A stretch of 64,000 nt of DNA from Lepidurus packardi (Eukaryota; Arthropoda; Branchiopoda; Notostraca; Triopsidae): the NCBI GenBank assembly GCA_023053545.1, contig JAKZAN010000268.1:1-64000 (forward strand). Direction: 5' to 3'. A program made the position numbers and the translations under genes. Within the stretch, counting starts at the first letter, position 1; every line of letters begins with the position of its first letter. The notes beneath the pieces are model-generated. The model searched no databases. It was given only the letters and a program-made list of their open reading frames with translations, and was not told the origin of the DNA. This document shows positions 60,801-64,000 of the stretch, piece by piece.

Positions 60801-63800
60801 TTCCCCTTCGTCATAGGATATGTCTATAATTAACAGACTATAGACTGTCGGGAGTTGTAAGATTATATTTTCTAGCTCTAGGATCTATTCGATCTTTGAT
60901 TAGACTCTTCGATCCCACTGGGCGCATATCTTCAGGTTTTACATACTTTCATCAGTCAGGATCCTATACCCTTAGTTATACCACTAACACAACTTATAGA
61001 ACCGCGTGAATAATACAGTCATATTTGATTTCAATGGTGGGATTTCGTCGAGTAAATTCTAAATCCGAGTCCTTCTATTTTGATAATGATATTCTACGTT
61101 TCGAGTTGGATTTAGGAGTTTTTTAACAATCATCAACACAGCTGATAGAGCAAGCTCACCGAGATTTCTGAAGTCCTTAAATTTTGTGAGAGGTAGATTT
61201 TATACCAACTCTGACACACTTTTTAGCATCGTAAACAATACATCTGAAGATATCTTATGATTGCGACTATCTTCAAACTGTTTCTAATACATTTTTCCGT
61301 TTACAATATCCATGATAATGACATTTGCGACCTTTTCAGCCACTTCTTTTCTAAGGCTAGCCTATTGATTTTTAATAGAAGAGCTGTTGAAGCGGAAACT
61401 AAATCTATAATAGCCGCCTAGATTTATGGTTTGGGTAGATTGAATGATTTCAGGGTCATTCATATACAACATTATTTTCACTTTTATTTTATCTTGCTTG
61501 ATCTTTATTTACAACACATCTTTGATGAGGGTCAATGCATGAAATCGATTTTATGTTATGTAAGGCTCAGCCAGTACAGTCTGCATAAATTCAGAGCCCA
61601 TGAAACGATCTACTAGTTGCATCTTAGTATTGAAACTAATATTTGCACTAGAGTAAAGTTTAAAAACCTGGCTTTAGAACCCACAATCTGAAGGTGAGGT
61701 GTGAATTTTCGGGTTCGTGATTAAGAGAGATTGAGTAAGTTCAGCCAGAGCAGATTTTTGAGAGTCTGTGAATTTAGTTTTTGAGTCCATCAAAATGCGG
61801 ATTTGTCCATCACTGAATTCCTTGAGATCTTAGAAAATATCATCTTTTTAGGTTCCGTCATTATTTAGCCTCAGCTTTGCCATCAGACCCAAAAGTGGCC
61901 AAATTTCTTATCTCAGAATATTCGAATTCCTTTCTATCATCATCTTCCATAGCTCGATAATTTCTGCTTTGGCTTAGAATTATGATGTACTAGTTATTGT
62001 GCATTTGGCTAGCTCTCGCAGATTCTAGGTCAACCCTATTTCATAGAACCTCATTTGAATCTTCATGAGCTTCAGAGGATTTTATCCCACACGGGTTATC
62101 AGAGAGCTTATCTCTTATTTTAAGGATCGAATTCTGAAAGAAATCTAAAGCCTCAACCTTTTGGGAGTACAAACATATTTGACTGTTTTATTAAGTAATA
62201 GAAATTAGCCAATTTCTTTATTTGCCTACAATATGTTCTTGTGTGTCAAATTCTATAACTCATCACTACTTGAAGTAATGGATTTTGGCTTTAAATCTCT
62301 GATGTATTCCTTGAGCAGGAGATAGTCTGATTCCTTCATATTGCTTAGACTCAGATAATAGGGATCTTGAACCCACGTATGAAATTTGAGATACTCGAGG
62401 CAGCACCTCCGATAAACACTATTTTCAACCATCGACCGTTCTATACATGTACTAAAAAGTAGTTCAGTAGATGAGATGACTTCCTCAGAGTTAAATAGGG
62501 TTATCATTAATATTTCTACTAGTTCTTGAGGAGTTTTGTCTAATATGTAGTCTTGGAGTGCGGCATCCAGGCTGTAACACAGACTTAAAAGCACAATTTT
62601 AGCCATGTTTTAGTTGAATTCAAACATTTGTTATGAATACCTGTTGTAGTATCCATAGAATTAAGACTGAGTAGAGGATATTTGGACTAAATACTCGAGG
62701 TCTCTTAACTCAATAAGAAAATACAGAAGAGACTTATACAGTTTTGAGAGATCATTCCGATCGAGTATCTGATACCTAAATACGTATAGACATATTTTGA
62801 TGATCTATTAGACGGAATGACTGTTGTTTTTATGAGATCTGTGATGAGCTTTCGGATTGAGGAATGCTCTGAGGATTAGTCTAATGTCCTATATAAACTT
62901 GTTGGTAGACGCAAATGCTGAATATTTTTCGGTATTGTATCTTTTTTGCATAATTCTGGCTAATGGAGACGCTGATAAAGCAGTTTACAGTCCAAAATCG
63001 ATCAACTAAAGTGAGTTTGAATCGAAATAAAGTCTACGCAACAGTTTCAGAATTTCCAGATGAAATAATTATGAGAGACAAATTAGCTAGGTTAGGACGT
63101 ACTCCTCGGACTAGTTTATGTTGGGGATAATCTTTTGAACACTAACTGTAATTTAGAGATCCTGTTAAAACTGGGATTTTCTGCAGAGAGCTTCAATTAA
63201 AAGATCAGAAGAATACTTAACTAGGAAGTTAGTGCGACGGCAGTTGCTAAAGAAAGTATCGAAAGCAGAATTGAGGATAGTGAGCACAATGACTACGTGT
63301 CTGAGCAGAATCTATCGCACACAAATGTCTTATTTTACTGTAGAATGATGTATAAGTTGATATCAAAATAAAGGATGAATGTATGTTTGTTTACTTGAAT
63401 GAATGGTTCTAATGTACTATTCTATTTCAAGAGAAGAGGGATATTACACTCCTTAATCTTCAAGGATTCGTTTAGCTTAATCACTGATTTGGTTTAACGC
63501 AACTCTGATCAGGATCTTATCCATCAGCGGATCTATTTAGGAGAGTATATCGATTCTACACAGGGCGGATGCTATCTTTAGAGTGATTGCTTATCTACTC
63601 AGAGTTTCTGTAGACGTCGTCGAATTTAGCTCTTTTTTTGAGCTCTCAACGAATCTCCACATATTGGGGGCTGTTTTCTCGAGACAAGTGCCCATTATTT
63701 GATAGATATCTCTGTCTGTAGTTTGATAAATCAACTCGCATATATCCGAGTCGTAAAGCAGGAACCAACCAAACAGGGATGCGAGACCTTTCATGATATA

Positions 63801-64000
63801 CTCTTTTTAGTGATCTAATAAATCATTAGTATTTAAGGAGCATGGTGATAAGATTTTTTGGAAATTGAAATCAGCATTATGTACCTGAAATCCGAGAGCA
63901 GTTCTGAGGAGAAACCGACTCATCCAGCTCTAAATGCTCTGATAGGGATATCTCATAGGATCTAGCTCTTTAGTTGAAGACTTGACAGATGATGCATATA
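57805..64000 (-). CDS. IP3R/RyR-superfamily channel-like protein, copy 3 (5' end cut by window)
   Basis: Exons 64000-63885 (partial), 63814-63395, 63337-58061 and 58013-57805 give at least 2,006 residues; introns are 70, 57 and 47 nt, phase 1, at the same positions as in copy 2. Colinear similarity to copy 2 runs the whole length: CIIC near the start, LMDKILIRVAL, LLFSTC...YCLEYLKFHTWVQDPYYLSLS, then the membrane domain. From about 58,710 to 58,100 the two are almost identical, including LRPWFLGIRLVMVAYHIP and the tail CFVCNLEKREFE...EHNIWNY. The pore loop reads AGGISAV, again without the usual GGGVGD. About 38 N-terminal codons and the start lie beyond base 64000. Several TAA/TAG here align with GAA/GAG in copy 2 and vice versa. 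Confidence 0.85.

Overview
The window is the left end of a ciliate macronuclear chromosome. It opens with about 180 bases of C4A2 telomere. The genes only make sense if TGA is the sole stop and TAA and TAG are read as an amino acid. Aligned to deeply conserved proteins encoded here (FCF1, kinesin, CHY zinc finger, TTD14, IP3-receptor tail), in-frame TAA/TAG fall on invariant glutamates, not glutamines. That is the peritrich nuclear code (NCBI table 30), so the organism is most likely a peritrich ciliate (a Vorticella/Carchesium/Opisthonecta-type cell). All gene models below use this code. Introns are GT-AG and only 40-70 nt; every proposed intron restores the reading frame exactly.

Layout. 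1-2043: telomere, subtelomeric spacer and a broken fragment of a gene whose intact copy lies at 55-57 kb. 2044-14617: two tandem genes for very large channels of the IP3-receptor/ryanodine-receptor superfamily; a third paralogue runs off the right edge on the other strand (57805 to beyond 64000). 15232-44589: a compact block of ordinary cellular genes separated by about 100-700 bases: a small acidic protein, a TTD14-like P-loop protein, a SAM methyltransferase, a probable mitochondrial helical protein, a tectonic homologue, a DinB-fold protein, an LRR protein, a kinesin, coiled-coil proteins, the rRNA-processing nuclease FCF1, a three-repeat Myb protein, a CCCH+CHY zinc-finger protein, a probable ADP-ribosyltransferase with TPRs, and kanadaptin. 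44751-53588: one intronless 2,945-residue ORF joining a P-loop GTPase, a long coiled coil, a SecA-like helicase motor and a C-terminal vWA domain. 55017-57257: a 746-residue Asn/Ser-rich protein, the parent of the subtelomeric fragment.

How the genes fit together. Several genes suit a ciliated cell (tectonic at the transition zone, kinesin, long coiled-coil proteins, TTD14-like trafficking factor). The three Ca-release-channel-like genes suggest a lineage-specific expansion near a chromosome end. Peritrichs contract by Ca-triggered release from stores, so a channel expansion is biologically suggestive, but the pore sequence is not canonical and function is unproven. The GTPase-SecA-vWA protein is the least explained object in the window. 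No rRNA, tRNA, transposon or CRISPR was recognised.
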